Shown here: one piece after another, positions 37,700 to 46,369 of the stretch
Layout of the letters: every line of letters starts with the position of its first letter
Numbering within the stretch: the stretch's first letter is position 1
NCBI GenBank assembly: GCA_023248635.1
Contig: JAHFED010000010.1
Coordinates: 77,275 to 129,699 of the forward strand
Direction: 5' to 3'
Length of the DNA stretch: 52,425 bases
DNA from: Myxococcales bacterium
GTDB taxonomy: Bacteria > Myxococcota > UBA727 > VGSZ01
Translations under genes and position numbers: made by a program
Notes under the pieces: model-generated
What the model was told of the DNA's origin: nothing
The model's database searches: none
What the model saw: the letters and a program-made list of their open reading frames with translations, nothing else

Positions 37700-38398
37700 T
37701 TCAAGCAGGGACGGGCAGCCCGAGGCCACGGCGATGGGCATGCCCGAGGTGGCCGCGCTGACGCCAGCGCTCGTTCGTCGGGCTCGGTCCACACGACGCC
37801 CGATGAGGGCGCAGCGCGCATCCTCGAGGCGCACCAGCGCCGCTTCGACGTCGTCGGCGCGGAGGCCGTCGCGGGGAAGCTCGAGGAAGATGGTGGCCAC
37901 GCCGCCGGACTGGCGGTGGACCAGACAGCGGGCCGCTCCCGGCTCCAGCAACACGAAGCGAAGATCGTCTCGACCATGCACGCGCTCGAGGCGCGCGGTG
38001 GCGGCGGCGACGTCGCTGGCCCAGATGGCGAAGCGCGGCGTGAGCTGCTCGACGAAGCTCAGACCGCGCACCTCGCGCACGGCATCCTGCCAATCGACGT
38101 CGACGACCACGAAGACGTCGTCTCGGTCGTGCTGTTCTCGCGTCACTGTGAGGTGCCACAGGGGATGATCGCCCCGCACCACGGCGTCGACGTCGACGTT
38201 GCAGCCCCGCCCCCGCAGGGTGAGCCCGACAGGTTTGTCGACGTTGCCATTACGCTCGGCCAGCACCTGGTACTGGCGGCCCAGGGTATCGACCAGCTCG
38301 GCCTTCATTCGCTCCGAGGTAAACACCCAGACCGTGATGGCGCTGACGAAGCAGACGACGCCGCCTGCCAACATCACCAGGACCTCGAGTCCAGTCAC
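37691..38398 (-). CDS. Single-pass membrane protein, unknown function
   Basis: A 235-residue protein with one N-terminal membrane segment (LEVLVMLAGGVVCFVSAITVWVF without a signal cleavage site), then a soluble domain with alternating strands (WHLTVTREQ, VFVVVDVDW, DLRFVLLEP, GVATIFLELP). The start is GTG at 38398. The stop overlaps the convergent O-antigen ligase gene by 9 bases. It lies 48 bases downstream of the Cys-motif protein gene and may be in its operon. I do not recognise a family. Confidence 0.65.
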   Translation of the reverse strand: MTGLEVLVMLAGGVVCFVSAITVWVFTSERMKAELVDTLGRQYQVLAERNGNVDKPVGLTLRGRGCNVDVDAVVRGDHPLWHLTVTREQHDRDDVFVVVDVDWQDAVREVRGLSFVEQLTPRFAIWASDVAAATARLERVHGRDDLRFVLLEPGAARCLVHRQSGGVATIFLELPRDGLRADDVEAALVRLEDARCALIGRRVDRARRTSAGVSAATSGMPIAVASGCPSLLESG

Positions 38399-38446
38399 CC
38401 TTCCACGATGCCAACTGACCCGGCGGGCTTCACCGAGATCCCAGCA

Positions 38447-39106
38447 TCATTTTTCTTCGACGTGTAGGTCCCGGGGCAGCGCGACGTCGCCCATGACCAT
38501 GGTGCCCTGGAGTGGGCTGAGCTCGGGCCGGGGCATCTTGCCCATCGTCGGGCGCGTCTTGGCCTTTTTCTCGGGGGCCGGCACGACGGGGGCCGACATC
38601 TCACCCATCTCTCGAATGGGCGGTGCGCCCATCATCGGCTGCAGCGGAGGCGTCGGCACTTCAATCATGCTCCCGGCCACGGGTCGCAGACCGTCTTGCA
38701 AGCTCTCGAGCTTGCGGCTGACGGGGTTCGCTGTGCCCAGGAGGAAGGCGACGGCGGCGGCGGCGGCCCCGGCGCAGGAAGCGATGCCGCCGAGAGTACG
38801 CAGGTGGGCCCGACGAAGGGCGGCGCGAAAACCCACAGGGCAGTCCTCGGTGAGCACGGTGCCGTCGGTGCGGCGGTAGAAGCGCACACAGCAGCTGCCC
38901 TCGTGGCGTTCGATCAGGGCGAGGGCGTCCACGCGCGTCATGGACGACAGGTCGTAGACGTTTTTCTCGCAGGAGCCGCAGAAACGAGCCCGGGAGCCGG
39001 CGTCGTCTTCGAGGGGTCGCATGGCATCCCACTCCGCATGACACGGGCTGGCGATGCGGATGTCGTCGAGGTTGGAGAGGATGGGGAGGAGGTTTTTGCG
39101 CGGCAT
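38447..39106 (-). CDS. Cys-motif protein with one transmembrane helix, uncharacterised
   Basis: A 219-residue protein. The N-terminal module (about 16-92) has a conserved pattern: IASPCHAEWDAM (Cys 22), RFCGSCEKNVYDLSSMTR (Cys 43 and 46), CCVRFYRRTDG (Cys 72 and 73) and TEDCPVG (Cys 89). I recall this module from uncharacterised proteins of Myxococcota and related phyla. The Cys spacing suggests a metal or Fe-S site. A membrane helix (about 103-124) separates it from a Pro/Met-rich C-terminal tail (residues 145-219). The module is thus predicted to be cytoplasmic and the tail external. Function unknown. Confidence 0.8.
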   Translation of the reverse strand: MPRKNLLPILSNLDDIRIASPCHAEWDAMRPLEDDAGSRARFCGSCEKNVYDLSSMTRVDALALIERHEGSCCVRFYRRTDGTVLTEDCPVGFRAALRRAHLRTLGGIASCAGAAAAAVAFLLGTANPVSRKLESLQDGLRPVAGSMIEVPTPPLQPMMGAPPIREMGEMSAPVVPAPEKKAKTRPTMGKMPRPELSPLQGTMVMGDVALPRDLHVEEK

Positions 39107-39192
39107 GTCGCACAGAAACGCAGCCGCCGCCGCCGCGATCTGCGTTCCCGATCACAGTCGGATCAGAGAAGCGACCCTCAGGGCAATGAGAA

Positions 39193-39345
39193 TCAGTCGT
39201 CGTCGGGGATTTTCTCCACCGGGATCAGCGCGGGATCGTAGCCGAGGTCGTCGTCGCCGCTCTCTCCCTTCATCTGGGTCTTCACCGGGCCTTCTTTGGG
39301 CGGCTTCTTCGTCTTGTCGTCCACGGGCTTTTTCTTCGTCGCCAT
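39193..39345 (-). CDS. Small acidic/lysine-rich protein, 50 residues
   Basis: A short frame starting MATKKKPVDDKTKKPPKEGP and ending IPVEKIPDDD. It has a strong ribosome site (GGAGG 8-9 bases before the ATG at 39345). It lies between the kinase gene and the Cys-motif gene on the same strand, 86 bases before the latter. The Lys-rich start and Asp-rich end suggest a disordered peptide. The call rests on the ribosome site, position and amino-acid bias; it could still be a chance frame. Confidence 0.6.
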   Translation of the reverse strand: MATKKKPVDDKTKKPPKEGPVKTQMKGESGDDDLGYDPALIPVEKIPDDD

Positions 39346-39473
39346 CGTCCAGTCCTCCAGGAGTTCATTGCTTCAGCAGGCGCCGAGCGCCACGGCTTCC
39401 CCGTCCCTGCAGCTGAGGCACGCCGACGCCCTGCGGCAAGACGCCAGCAGACTCGTGTCGCCCGCGGGCCGGG

Positions 39474-41204
39474 TCAAGGCTTCGCATTATTGGGGGAAGG
39501 CGGCGCCAGGGGTTCGAGCCTCACGTCTCGCACCAGGGGCTGGCCGGCGGTGGCGGTGACCCGCTCTTCGAAGGTCTGCATGCCCTCCGCTTCCAGCCGA
39601 AGCAGCACGGCTACGCCAGGCTGCACCAAGAAGCCCTGTTCGAAGGGCGTTTCACCGCGGGCCTGACCCTCGATGCTCAGCCGAGCCCGGCTGGGCGTCG
39701 AGCGCACGATCAAGGGCACCCAGGCCTGCACCCGCACGGCATTGGCCGAGCCCGCGACGACGTCGACGTCGACGGTACGGGTGGGCTGGTCGAGAAACTG
39801 GGCCTGCACGCTCGCCTTGCCCGTGGGGACCTCCACCCGCAGCGGCGACTTTCCCACCACGCGGTCGCCGACGATGACCTGCACCCCGCTCGGCACCGTC
39901 TCGACGTGCAACGTGGTCGCGGCCACCAGGGGGGGGGCGGCGGCGACGACGCTGTTGCGCGGATACGCGCGCGCGACGACGACGACCACCAGTGCCAAGG
40001 CGGCCAACAATCCTGCAGACACGACCCTCGCAACACCACCGAATCGGCCGCCGTGCCGAAGGTCCACGCCCCCAAAGACCGAGGCCGCGAGCACGGGGAC
40101 GGCAGCAGTCGTTGACGTCGACTCGGGCCGCGGATGTTTCAGGCCTTCACCGGCTGCAGTGCTGATGTTCAAGACGCTGGCGCTTCTGGAAGCTGGGATC
40201 CACGTCGCTGGCGCGTCTGGTGGCGACGATGTGGCCGTGGGCGCCAACTCCGGCGCGTGCAGCGCGTCCTCGCTCAGAGAGGCCGACAGAGCGAGCTCGG
40301 GGCAGTGCTCACTGAACCATTGCGCAAGAGCGCTCTCGTCGACGCGGCCGGCGATCCAGGTGGTCAGGGTTTCGGCCAATTCGAGGGCCGTCTGGTAGCG
40401 GGTGCCGAGCTCCCGGGACAACGCGGTGCGCAAGATGAGATCGAGGCCGTCGTCGACCTGGGAGTTCAACGACGACGGCGGCGCCACGTTTTCGGCCGTG
40501 ATCCGCTGCATCACCAGCATGTCGCTCTTGTCGCGGAACAAGCGCCGGCGGGTGAGCAGCTCGTACAGGACGATGCCAAGGGCGAAGACGTCGCTGCGTC
40601 GATCGAGTCGGTCGCCGAGACACTGCTCCGGCGACATGTAGGAGACCTTGCCTTTGATGATGCCGGTGCGCGTCTTGGTCTTTTGGTTCGACGTCTTGGC
40701 GACGCCGAAGTCGGTGACCTTCACCTCGCCGCCCTTGCCCACCAGGATGTTCTGTGGGCTGACGTCTCGGTGCACGAGATTCAGCGGCAGGCCCGTCGCC
40801 GCGTCGTTGCGCTCGTGAGCGTGGTGCAGGCCAACGGCGGCGCGTGCGGCGACGTAGGCGCAGAGGTCCACCGGCAGAGGCGCACGGGCGCGCAGCGAGT
40901 GGGCAAAGAGGGAGCCCAGATGGGGACCGTCGACGAGCTCCATGGCGATGAAGTAGGAGCCGGCGACTTCGCCGAGATCGCGGACAGCGACGATGTTGGG
41001 GTGCTGCAGCGCCGCCGTCAGCCGCGCCTCGTCGAGGAACATGGTAACGAAGTCGGGCCGCACTGCGAGCTGGGGCAACATGCGCTTGATGATGACGAGC
41101 CGGTTCACGCTGCCGAAAGCGACGTGTCGCCCGAGATGGATCTCAGCCATCCCGCCGGTGGCGATTTGGTGAAAGAGCTCGTACTCGCCGTAGCGCTCGA
41201 CCAT
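39474..41204 (-). CDS. Ser/Thr protein kinase with transmembrane helix and PEGA domains
   Basis: A 576-residue Hanks-type kinase. The Gly-rich loop is IATGGMAEIHLG (14-25), with the catalytic Lys 40, Glu 59, HRDVSPQN (145-152, Asp 147), DFG (165-167) and SPEQ (191-194). All catalytic residues are kept. A low-complexity linker (about 310-410) is followed by a membrane helix (SAGLLAALALVVVVVARAYP). Outside the membrane are two PEGA domains (VPSGVQVIVGDRVVGKSPLR and TPSRARLSIEGQARGETPFE). It is probably an envelope sensor that phosphorylates cytoplasmic targets. The ATG at 41204 has GAGG close upstream. Part of the linker is encoded by a dispersed repeat (40167-40183). Confidence 0.93.
   Translation of the reverse strand: MVERYGEYELFHQIATGGMAEIHLGRHVAFGSVNRLVIIKRMLPQLAVRPDFVTMFLDEARLTAALQHPNIVAVRDLGEVAGSYFIAMELVDGPHLGSLFAHSLRARAPLPVDLCAYVAARAAVGLHHAHERNDAATGLPLNLVHRDVSPQNILVGKGGEVKVTDFGVAKTSNQKTKTRTGIIKGKVSYMSPEQCLGDRLDRRSDVFALGIVLYELLTRRRLFRDKSDMLVMQRITAENVAPPSSLNSQVDDGLDLILRTALSRELGTRYQTALELAETLTTWIAGRVDESALAQWFSEHCPELALSASLSEDALHAPELAPTATSSPPDAPATWIPASRSASVLNISTAAGEGLKHPRPESTSTTAAVPVLAASVFGGVDLRHGGRFGGVARVVSAGLLAALALVVVVVARAYPRNSVVAAAPPLVAATTLHVETVPSGVQVIVGDRVVGKSPLRVEVPTGKASVQAQFLDQPTRTVDVDVVAGSANAVRVQAWVPLIVRSTPSRARLSIEGQARGETPFEQGFLVQPGVAVLLRLEAEGMQTFEERVTATAGQPLVRDVRLEPLAPPSPNNAKP
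40167..40183. repeat. CAAGACGC-family repeat inside the kinase linker
   Basis: GTTCAAGACGCTGGCGC is the exact reverse complement of 33242-33258 and shares its core with 18274-18306. Here it lies within coding DNA, in the non-conserved linker between the kinase domain and the membrane helix. That suggests insertion of an intergenic repeat into a tolerant region, or chance similarity of a short sequence. Confidence 0.55.
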
Positions 41205-41341
41205 CTGTCCTCGACGCGAAGGCCCACTGTACGTCGACCCTGGCGCCGTCGCGAGAGACACGACGCTGACGATCGTGCCGATGGGCCAGGTCCCAATCCC
41301 CAGTGGCGCGGTGACCGGGCGCACGCCACACTCCCGCCGTC

Positions 41342-42469
41342 GTGTCCGGCGAGAACCTCCGCCAATTTCCGCGTTTTCGCCTGGCGCTCCCGGTGCGCAT
41401 CGATCTGCCCTCGGGCGCAGTGACGACGTCGACGGTGGGGGTCTCGCGCGGGGGGCTGTCGCTGCGCCTGGCGCCCCATCCCGACATCGACGACGACGTC
41501 GCCATCACCATCTGGCTCCCCAATGGCCGGCAGGTGCAGGGGCGTGGCCGCTGCCGATCGCACATGCCGGCGGCGCCTTGGGCCCCAGCGCTGGTCGGCA
41601 TGAGTCTCGAGCTCGATCCGACCAACCGGGGGCTCTGGGAAGCTCTGGTGGACGAAGAAGAGTCCACCGGCTCCCTCTGGCGGATGATTGGGCGCATCGC
41701 CAACGCTCCCGACGACGCTTTGGCTCCCCGCGGCGTCATCGAGGAGCACCCGCTTGGCAGCTCGCGTTTTCACACCGTCGGCGAAAACGGGCTCGCCTAC
41801 CGCCTGGCTTTTGCCAAGCACGACAGCGACGTCGCCGACGACAGCGACCTCTGCCTGCTCCTGCCGGGCTTCCGCGAGCCCGCGCGACGCCTGGTGCAGC
41901 GCGTGTTGCGGCAGGACATGTCCTTTCGACTCGACGAGTCCGGTGCCGTCGTGGTGCGCGCCCGTGTCGTCGAGCTCAAGCGCGGGGGCTGGGCGTATGT
42001 GCAAGGCGACGAACGCATGCCCGTCGGGCTGGTGTCCCTCGGGGTCGGTGAGCTGCTGCTCGTCGAGGAAGCCGGCGTCAGCGTCTTTCCGCATTTCACC
42101 GCCGTCGAGCTCGAGCAGATCGCCTGCGACAGCTTCCGCCACGATCTGACCCGCCCTGCCTTTGCCCGTGCGACGACGACGACGACGACGACGACGGATC
42201 CCAAACGTTTTCAACAGGGGTACGACGCCGTTCGCTTTGCCCAGGCTGCTGCCACCGATGCGCAGGTGCGGCGCTATGGCGACCGGGACATTTTTTTTCA
42301 TCCATCGGTGTGGGCCAAGGTCGTCGACGACGACGGCGGCGAGCTCATGGGACCCACCCTGCAAGACGGTGGCAAGATCTGCGTGCTCGCGCTGGTGGGC
42401 CGCTCGACGCCACGGGTGGTCCCGCTGCACCAGAGCTCCGAGGTGTCGCTGCTCAAACCGCCGCGTTGA
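41342..42469 (+). CDS. PilZ-domain protein
   Basis: A 375-residue protein with an N-terminal PilZ domain (about 1-100). The block FRLALPVRIDL, then TVGVSRGGLSLRL, matches the RxxxR/DxSxxG region that binds cyclic-di-GMP, although the DxSxxG is changed to GVSRGG, so binding may be altered. The remaining 270 residues are mixed alpha/beta with no recognised domain. An (ACG)8 run gives eight Thr in a row near residues 278-285. The start is GTG at 41342, divergent from the kinase gene by 137 bases. Probably a cytoplasmic effector of second-messenger or kinase signalling. Confidence 0.72.
   Translation: MSGENLRQFPRFRLALPVRIDLPSGAVTTSTVGVSRGGLSLRLAPHPDIDDDVAITIWLPNGRQVQGRGRCRSHMPAAPWAPALVGMSLELDPTNRGLWEALVDEEESTGSLWRMIGRIANAPDDALAPRGVIEEHPLGSSRFHTVGENGLAYRLAFAKHDSDVADDSDLCLLLPGFREPARRLVQRVLRQDMSFRLDESGAVVVRARVVELKRGGWAYVQGDERMPVGLVSLGVGELLLVEEAGVSVFPHFTAVELEQIACDSFRHDLTRPAFARATTTTTTTTDPKRFQQGYDAVRFAQAAATDAQVRRYGDRDIFFHPSVWAKVVDDDGGELMGPTLQDGGKICVLALVGRSTPRVVPLHQSSEVSLLKPPR
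42173..42196. repeat. (ACG)8 microsatellite in the PilZ protein gene
   Basis: Eight perfect ACG triplets encoding a Thr run just upstream of a conserved-looking C-terminal stretch. It is among the longest perfect triplet runs in the window and could vary in length without shifting the frame. Confidence 0.92.
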
Positions 42470-42646
42470 TCAGGAGGGTCGGCTGTTCTGCACTTCTTTG
42501 GCGGCCGCCGCGGGATCTTCGGCCTGCGCTTTGGCCCGGTGAAACTCCCGCGGCAGCTTCTTCGTCGTCGACACGAGCTCGCGCAGACGGCGTCCACCGC
42601 TGCCAAAAATCAACACGAGCAGCAGCACGAGCAGCGCGATCTTCAT
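42470..42646 (-). CDS. TatA/TatE-like small membrane protein
   Basis: A 58-residue protein: an N-terminal hydrophobic helix (IALLVLLLVLIFG), then an amphipathic helix beginning GRRLRELVSTTKKLPREFHR and a polar tail. The layout (helix, FG hinge, amphipathic helix with LxEL) is that of TatA/TatE, the pore-forming subunit of twin-arginine protein export. The Pro-Glu-Leu usual at the hinge is Arg-Glu-Leu here. The ATG overlaps the upstream stop by one base (TGATG). It ends the operon with the zinc-ribbon and helical-repeat genes; tatC is not in the window. It may be a Tat component or a look-alike. Confidence 0.72.
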   Translation of the reverse strand: MKIALLVLLLVLIFGSGGRRLRELVSTTKKLPREFHRAKAQAEDPAAAAKEVQNSRPS

Positions 42647-43416
42647 CAGCGCGAGTCCAGCAGGCGGCGGGCCACGGCCTTCACTTCTTTGGCGACGCCG
42701 TTGGCGTGAACGACGTCGTGGAGATCGATGGGCGTCATGGTCGACACCAGCCGCTGGGCCAGCTTGAGGGGGCAATCGGGGTTCAGCACCAGCGCGCGGC
42801 GGATGGAGGCCGCGTTGCCAAAGCGCGAGCGGGCGACGGCGTCGAGCACACCACCGGGCACCGGGCGGCGAGAAGCGACGCGCAAGGCGTGCTCCTCGGT
42901 GACGTGAGGGTTCAGCATCACGTTTTGGATGACCTGGGCATCGGGGTCGTCAAGGACCTTGGTGAGCACGTCACCTGTGACGGTGCGGGCGAGGGACTTG
43001 CGCCGTCCCAGCGTCTCGCCCGCTTCAGCAAGGCTCCCCCGCTTGGCGCGATGGGCGCCGCCCGCGCCGGGCAGGTCGTTGGCCGCCGGCTTCTCCACCA
43101 AGGCCACCACAGCGTCTTCGCCGAGGGCCAAGGCGGTGGCGGTGAGGGCGGCGTGGGTGTCCTTTTCGACTCGGTTGTCGTCGAGGAGCAGGGTGAACGA
43201 TTCGACGACGAGTCGTGCGGGAACGGCGCCCCGCACACTCTCGCGCTGGGCACAGGCTAGCATCTTCACCAGCGGGGCGATGGGTGCTTCGCGCAGCCTC
43301 TCTTCGAGATAGGCCAGACGCAGGGGCCCCTGAGCGACGGCGGCCATGGCGCGGCCGAGGCGTTCGACGACGACGGGGGCGGCCAGGGTCTCGAGATCAT
43401 CGTGGAACTGACTCAT
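42646..43416 (-). CDS. Helical-repeat (HEAT-like) cytoplasmic protein, unknown function
   Basis: A 256-residue protein of short helices with recurring patterns such as DPDAQVIQNVMLNPHVTEEH and LVLNPDCPLKLAQRLVSTM. These resemble HEAT-like or leucine-rich-variant repeats (as in proteins where NP begins each repeat). There is no signal or membrane segment. The ATG overlaps the zinc-ribbon gene's stop by 4 bases and its own stop overlaps the TatA-like start by one base, so the three genes form a coupled operon. I do not recognise a named family. Confidence 0.7.
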   Translation of the reverse strand: MSQFHDDLETLAAPVVVERLGRAMAAVAQGPLRLAYLEERLREAPIAPLVKMLACAQRESVRGAVPARLVVESFTLLLDDNRVEKDTHAALTATALALGEDAVVALVEKPAANDLPGAGGAHRAKRGSLAEAGETLGRRKSLARTVTGDVLTKVLDDPDAQVIQNVMLNPHVTEEHALRVASRRPVPGGVLDAVARSRFGNAASIRRALVLNPDCPLKLAQRLVSTMTPIDLHDVVHANGVAKEVKAVARRLLDSR

Positions 43417-45416
43417 GGCGTCGCGTTTCCGGCGAAGGCGGCGACGCTGACCGCGCTTCCTTCGGGGGGAGCAGGGGCGACGATGACAAAGCGCGCGCGT
43501 TCGCCGGGTGACAGGGGTGGGGCGCCGGGATCGGGTCCCACCAGAGCTGCCAGTTCCTTGACGTCGACGACGTCGGCCACGGCCAAGGCCGAGGGGTTGC
43601 GCCGGACCCAGCCAGCGGCTTTGTCACCGTCTTCGAAGAGCGCATCGACCCGCACCGCCGATGGAGCCCCCGTGCCCTGAGCGACGATGCCGGAGACGAC
43701 GACGACGTCGAAGCCGGCCGGGAGGTGACGCCGTGTCAGCCGCATCGATTCGACGACGGGGCCTGGGGCTGCAACGGGGATGCCTCCGCGGCCCCACAAC
43801 ACCGCGCCGACGACGCTGCCGGTGAGGAGCACGACCTGACAGCAGACCGCGACGGCGCCGAAGATTGGAGCCGCGCGGGCGCGCGCACTCTCGACGGACC
43901 GGCGCGATGGGGCCGGCGGGGCACCGTCGGCGACGTCGACCGCCACGGCTGCAGCGGCAACGGAGGAGGGCTCGGGGGAGCGCTCGGCGGGCGCCAGGCT
44001 GTTCGAGGGGGCGGCTCGACTCGGGCCGGGTGCGCCCAGCGCGCTCGGTGTGTCGAGCTCGAGGCCGAGGCTGGCGAAGGAGTCGTCTTCGCGGGCGGCT
44101 TCAGCGGGGAGCGGGGGGGCGGTGCTGCTGGCGCTCAGCGCCTTGGTCGAGGGTGCAGGGGCAAAGGGATCGGCGATCGGCGGCGCCGGAAACGACGTCG
44201 CCGCTCCCGACGGCGTGGGTGCGACGACGGCGAAGCGATCGTTGGTCGGCGCCGGAGCGAGGGCCGCGGCTTTGGGCGCGAAGGGATCGGGGAAGGAGGA
44301 AGCAAAAGGATCCGTCGTCGTCGTCGACTTGGCAGTGCTGGTCGCGGGCCTGATCGCAAAGGGATCGAAGCCGGGGGGTGGTCTTTCGGCAAAGATGTCG
44401 ATGCCCGGGGTCGCGCTCTTTGGCGGGCTCTGTCGAGCAAAGGGATCGGCCGAAGGCGGGGGCGGCGCGGCGAAGGCATCGACGCTCGGTCTCGCGGGCT
44501 GGGCGATGGAGGCGAAGGGATCGGAGGCGGGCACCTTCGACGCGATGGCGGTGAAAGGATCGGCGGCCGGCCTGGCTGCGATGGAGGCGAAGGGATCGGA
44601 TGGCGCCTTCGGGCCCAGGGAGGCGAAGGGATCGACCGACGCCGACGGGGCCGTGGGGCCTGAGGGCCGAGCATTGGGCGCCAGGGAAGCGAAGGGATCA
44701 GCGGCGGACGCTGCCTTGGCCGGCAGAGAGTTGCCTGCCAGGGAAGCGAAGGGATCAACGGACGGCTTCGACGCGACGTAGGCGAAGGGATCCACGGCGC
44801 GTGGCTTGGGCGCCGCCGCCGCGAAGGGATTCGCAGGCCCCGACGAGGAGAGCGCGTCGACGCCAAAGGTGGGAGCGCTGTCTCCGCCAAAGAGATCGGC
44901 CGGCGGCGGCGGTTTTCCCAGGGCTGCGAAGGGATCGGCAGAACCGTGGGACGACGTCGCCGCTGGGGGCTGGAGAGCGGGGTTGGCTTTGGGCGCGAGG
45001 GTGGCGAAGGGGTCCACCGGGGGACGCGGAGCGAGCTGGGCGAAAGGATCCTGCGGCGACGACGGTGCCGCCCGAGCTGTGGACGCTTGCGCCGGCGCAG
45101 CGCCGATGGTGGCGAAGGGATCAGCCAGGGGCGCTGCCAAAGCCGAAGCGGCATGGGGGGCCGTTGGCATCGAACGCACAGACGGAGCGGGCGCGGCGCC
45201 GAAGCTCGGGGCCGCAGAAGCAGCGGTGGAGTCGGCGCGCGGGCCGGAGGAGGCAGCAGCTGTGGGGCCGGAGGCCGGAGCGCCCGTGGCAGCGCCTGCG
45301 GCGAAGACGTGGTTGCACTTGCCGCAGCGCATCCGGATGGGCCCCTGCGCGAGCTTTTCATCGGGGACCTTGAAGCGCGTCTGGCAGTGCTCGCACGTGA
45401 TGATCATCGACGACAC
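43413..45416 (-). CDS. MJ0042-type zinc-ribbon protein with DPF-rich repeats and C-terminal DUF3426-like domain
   Basis: A 667-residue protein. Residues 5-40 form the zinc ribbon (ITCEHCQTRFKV, then MRCGKCNHVF; Cys pairs CxxC). Residues about 85-460 are disordered and carry about 17 DPF motifs, mostly as DPFAxxA (for example VDPFASLAP, ADPFARQSP). A membrane helix follows (AVCCQVVLLTGSVVGAVLWG), then a beta-rich C-terminal domain of DUF3426 type (FDVVVVSGIVAQGTGAPSAV) that ends outside the membrane. The zinc ribbon and repeats would be cytoplasmic. Starts at 45416 and 45407 are both possible. It heads a coupled three-gene operon. Confidence 0.8.
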   Translation of the reverse strand: MSSMIITCEHCQTRFKVPDEKLAQGPIRMRCGKCNHVFAAGAATGAPASGPTAAASSGPRADSTAASAAPSFGAAPAPSVRSMPTAPHAASALAAPLADPFATIGAAPAQASTARAAPSSPQDPFAQLAPRPPVDPFATLAPKANPALQPPAATSSHGSADPFAALGKPPPPADLFGGDSAPTFGVDALSSSGPANPFAAAAPKPRAVDPFAYVASKPSVDPFASLAGNSLPAKAASAADPFASLAPNARPSGPTAPSASVDPFASLGPKAPSDPFASIAARPAADPFTAIASKVPASDPFASIAQPARPSVDAFAAPPPPSADPFARQSPPKSATPGIDIFAERPPPGFDPFAIRPATSTAKSTTTTDPFASSFPDPFAPKAAALAPAPTNDRFAVVAPTPSGAATSFPAPPIADPFAPAPSTKALSASSTAPPLPAEAAREDDSFASLGLELDTPSALGAPGPSRAAPSNSLAPAERSPEPSSVAAAAVAVDVADGAPPAPSRRSVESARARAAPIFGAVAVCCQVVLLTGSVVGAVLWGRGGIPVAAPGPVVESMRLTRRHLPAGFDVVVVSGIVAQGTGAPSAVRVDALFEDGDKAAGWVRRNPSALAVADVVDVKELAALVGPDPGAPPLSPGERARFVIVAPAPPEGSAVSVAAFAGNATP

Positions 45417-45700
45417 CCGCCCCGACGCTGGGTGCGGAGCACGGGCGCAGCGATCCTGGGTGCGGGGGAGACCATGACGACGCGAATGCTAGGGTTTGGC
45501 GGTGGCGGGTCGCAAATCTCCTGTTGGTGCAGGAGGTCAACGCTGTGCTCACCTCCGCCGCGGGCAGCGCCGCACCGCGTTTGACACGGCACGTCGTTTC
45601 GACGCACCCTCTTTGGGATGAGACGCGGGCTCTTGACGGTCTGCGTCAACGACGACGACGTCCTGCTTGGTGAGTCCCCCGTTTTTGGAGTGCCTGCCTC
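45417..45700. other. 284-base divergent spacer
   Basis: The largest gap in the window, between the divergent zinc-ribbon and PhaR-like genes. It contains a TTGACA (45581-45586), but no convincing -10 box 16-18 bases after it. I see no frame with a ribosome site and no repeat. It should hold the promoters of both flanking units. Confidence 0.4.
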
Positions 45701-46363
45701 ATGAACGAGCTCTCGCAGCGCACCACGAAAATCATCAAGCGCTATGCGAACCGCAAGCTCTACGACACCGAGCGCTCCTGCTACGTCACGCTCGAGGAAA
45801 TCTCCTTGATGATCAAAGACGGCGAAGACGTCCGCGTCGTCGACAACAAGACCAAGGACGATCTGACCGCCGTCACCCTCGCCCAGATCATCGTCGAGGA
45901 GGAGAAGAAGGTCTCGCGCATGCCGCTCAAGCTGCTGCGCAGCATCATCCAAAGCGGCAACGAGGCCCTCTCGAACCTCAGCGTGGGCAACGTCGGCAAG
46001 GCCGCGCAGACCCTGAAGGACGACGTCGAGCGTCGCGTCGAGGCCCTGTGGAAACGCGAGAAGAAGGGCGACGGCGTCGACGAGGGCGAAGGAGCGCGCC
46101 TGCCCGATGGTCCCGCCGCCGTCGGAGCGCCCGCCGCCGCCGCGGCCGCCGACGAGGCCGTGAAAAACGGCGTCATTCAGGAGTTTGTCTCGTCGACGAC
46201 GGACGCCTTTGAGAGCTGGCAAAAGCGCGTCGATGATCGCATCAAAGAGGCCGCCAACAAGATGCCTGGCCGCAGCGGCTCCGACGTCGACGGCCTTCGG
46301 CGCCGCGTCGAGGAGCTCGAGCAAAAGATCGCTCTGCTCGAGGCCGCCAAGAAGAGAGCTTGA
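45701..46363 (+). CDS. phaR: Polyhydroxyalkanoate synthesis regulator PhaR-like
   Basis: A 220-residue protein whose N-terminal domain (8-70) matches the PHB/PHA accumulation regulator DNA-binding domain: KIIKRYANRKLYDTERSCYV, then LEEISLMIKDGEDVRVVDNK. PhaR proteins repress phasin and other granule genes and also bind granules. The C-terminal half is helical, with an Ala-rich linker and a coiled coil at the end (LRRRVEELEQKIALLEAAKK). No PHA synthase gene is in the window. A small coiled-coil protein gene converges directly. The ATG at 45701 has GGAG 11 bases upstream. Confidence 0.85.
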   Translation: MNELSQRTTKIIKRYANRKLYDTERSCYVTLEEISLMIKDGEDVRVVDNKTKDDLTAVTLAQIIVEEEKKVSRMPLKLLRSIIQSGNEALSNLSVGNVGKAAQTLKDDVERRVEALWKREKKGDGVDEGEGARLPDGPAAVGAPAAAAAADEAVKNGVIQEFVSSTTDAFESWQKRVDDRIKEAANKMPGRSGSDVDGLRRRVEELEQKIALLEAAKKRA

Positions 46364-46369
46364 GCCCGC

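Noticed and set aside
45581-45609. Sigma-70 promoter upstream of phaR
   Set aside because: TTGACA is present but no TATAAT-like box lies 16-18 bases downstream.
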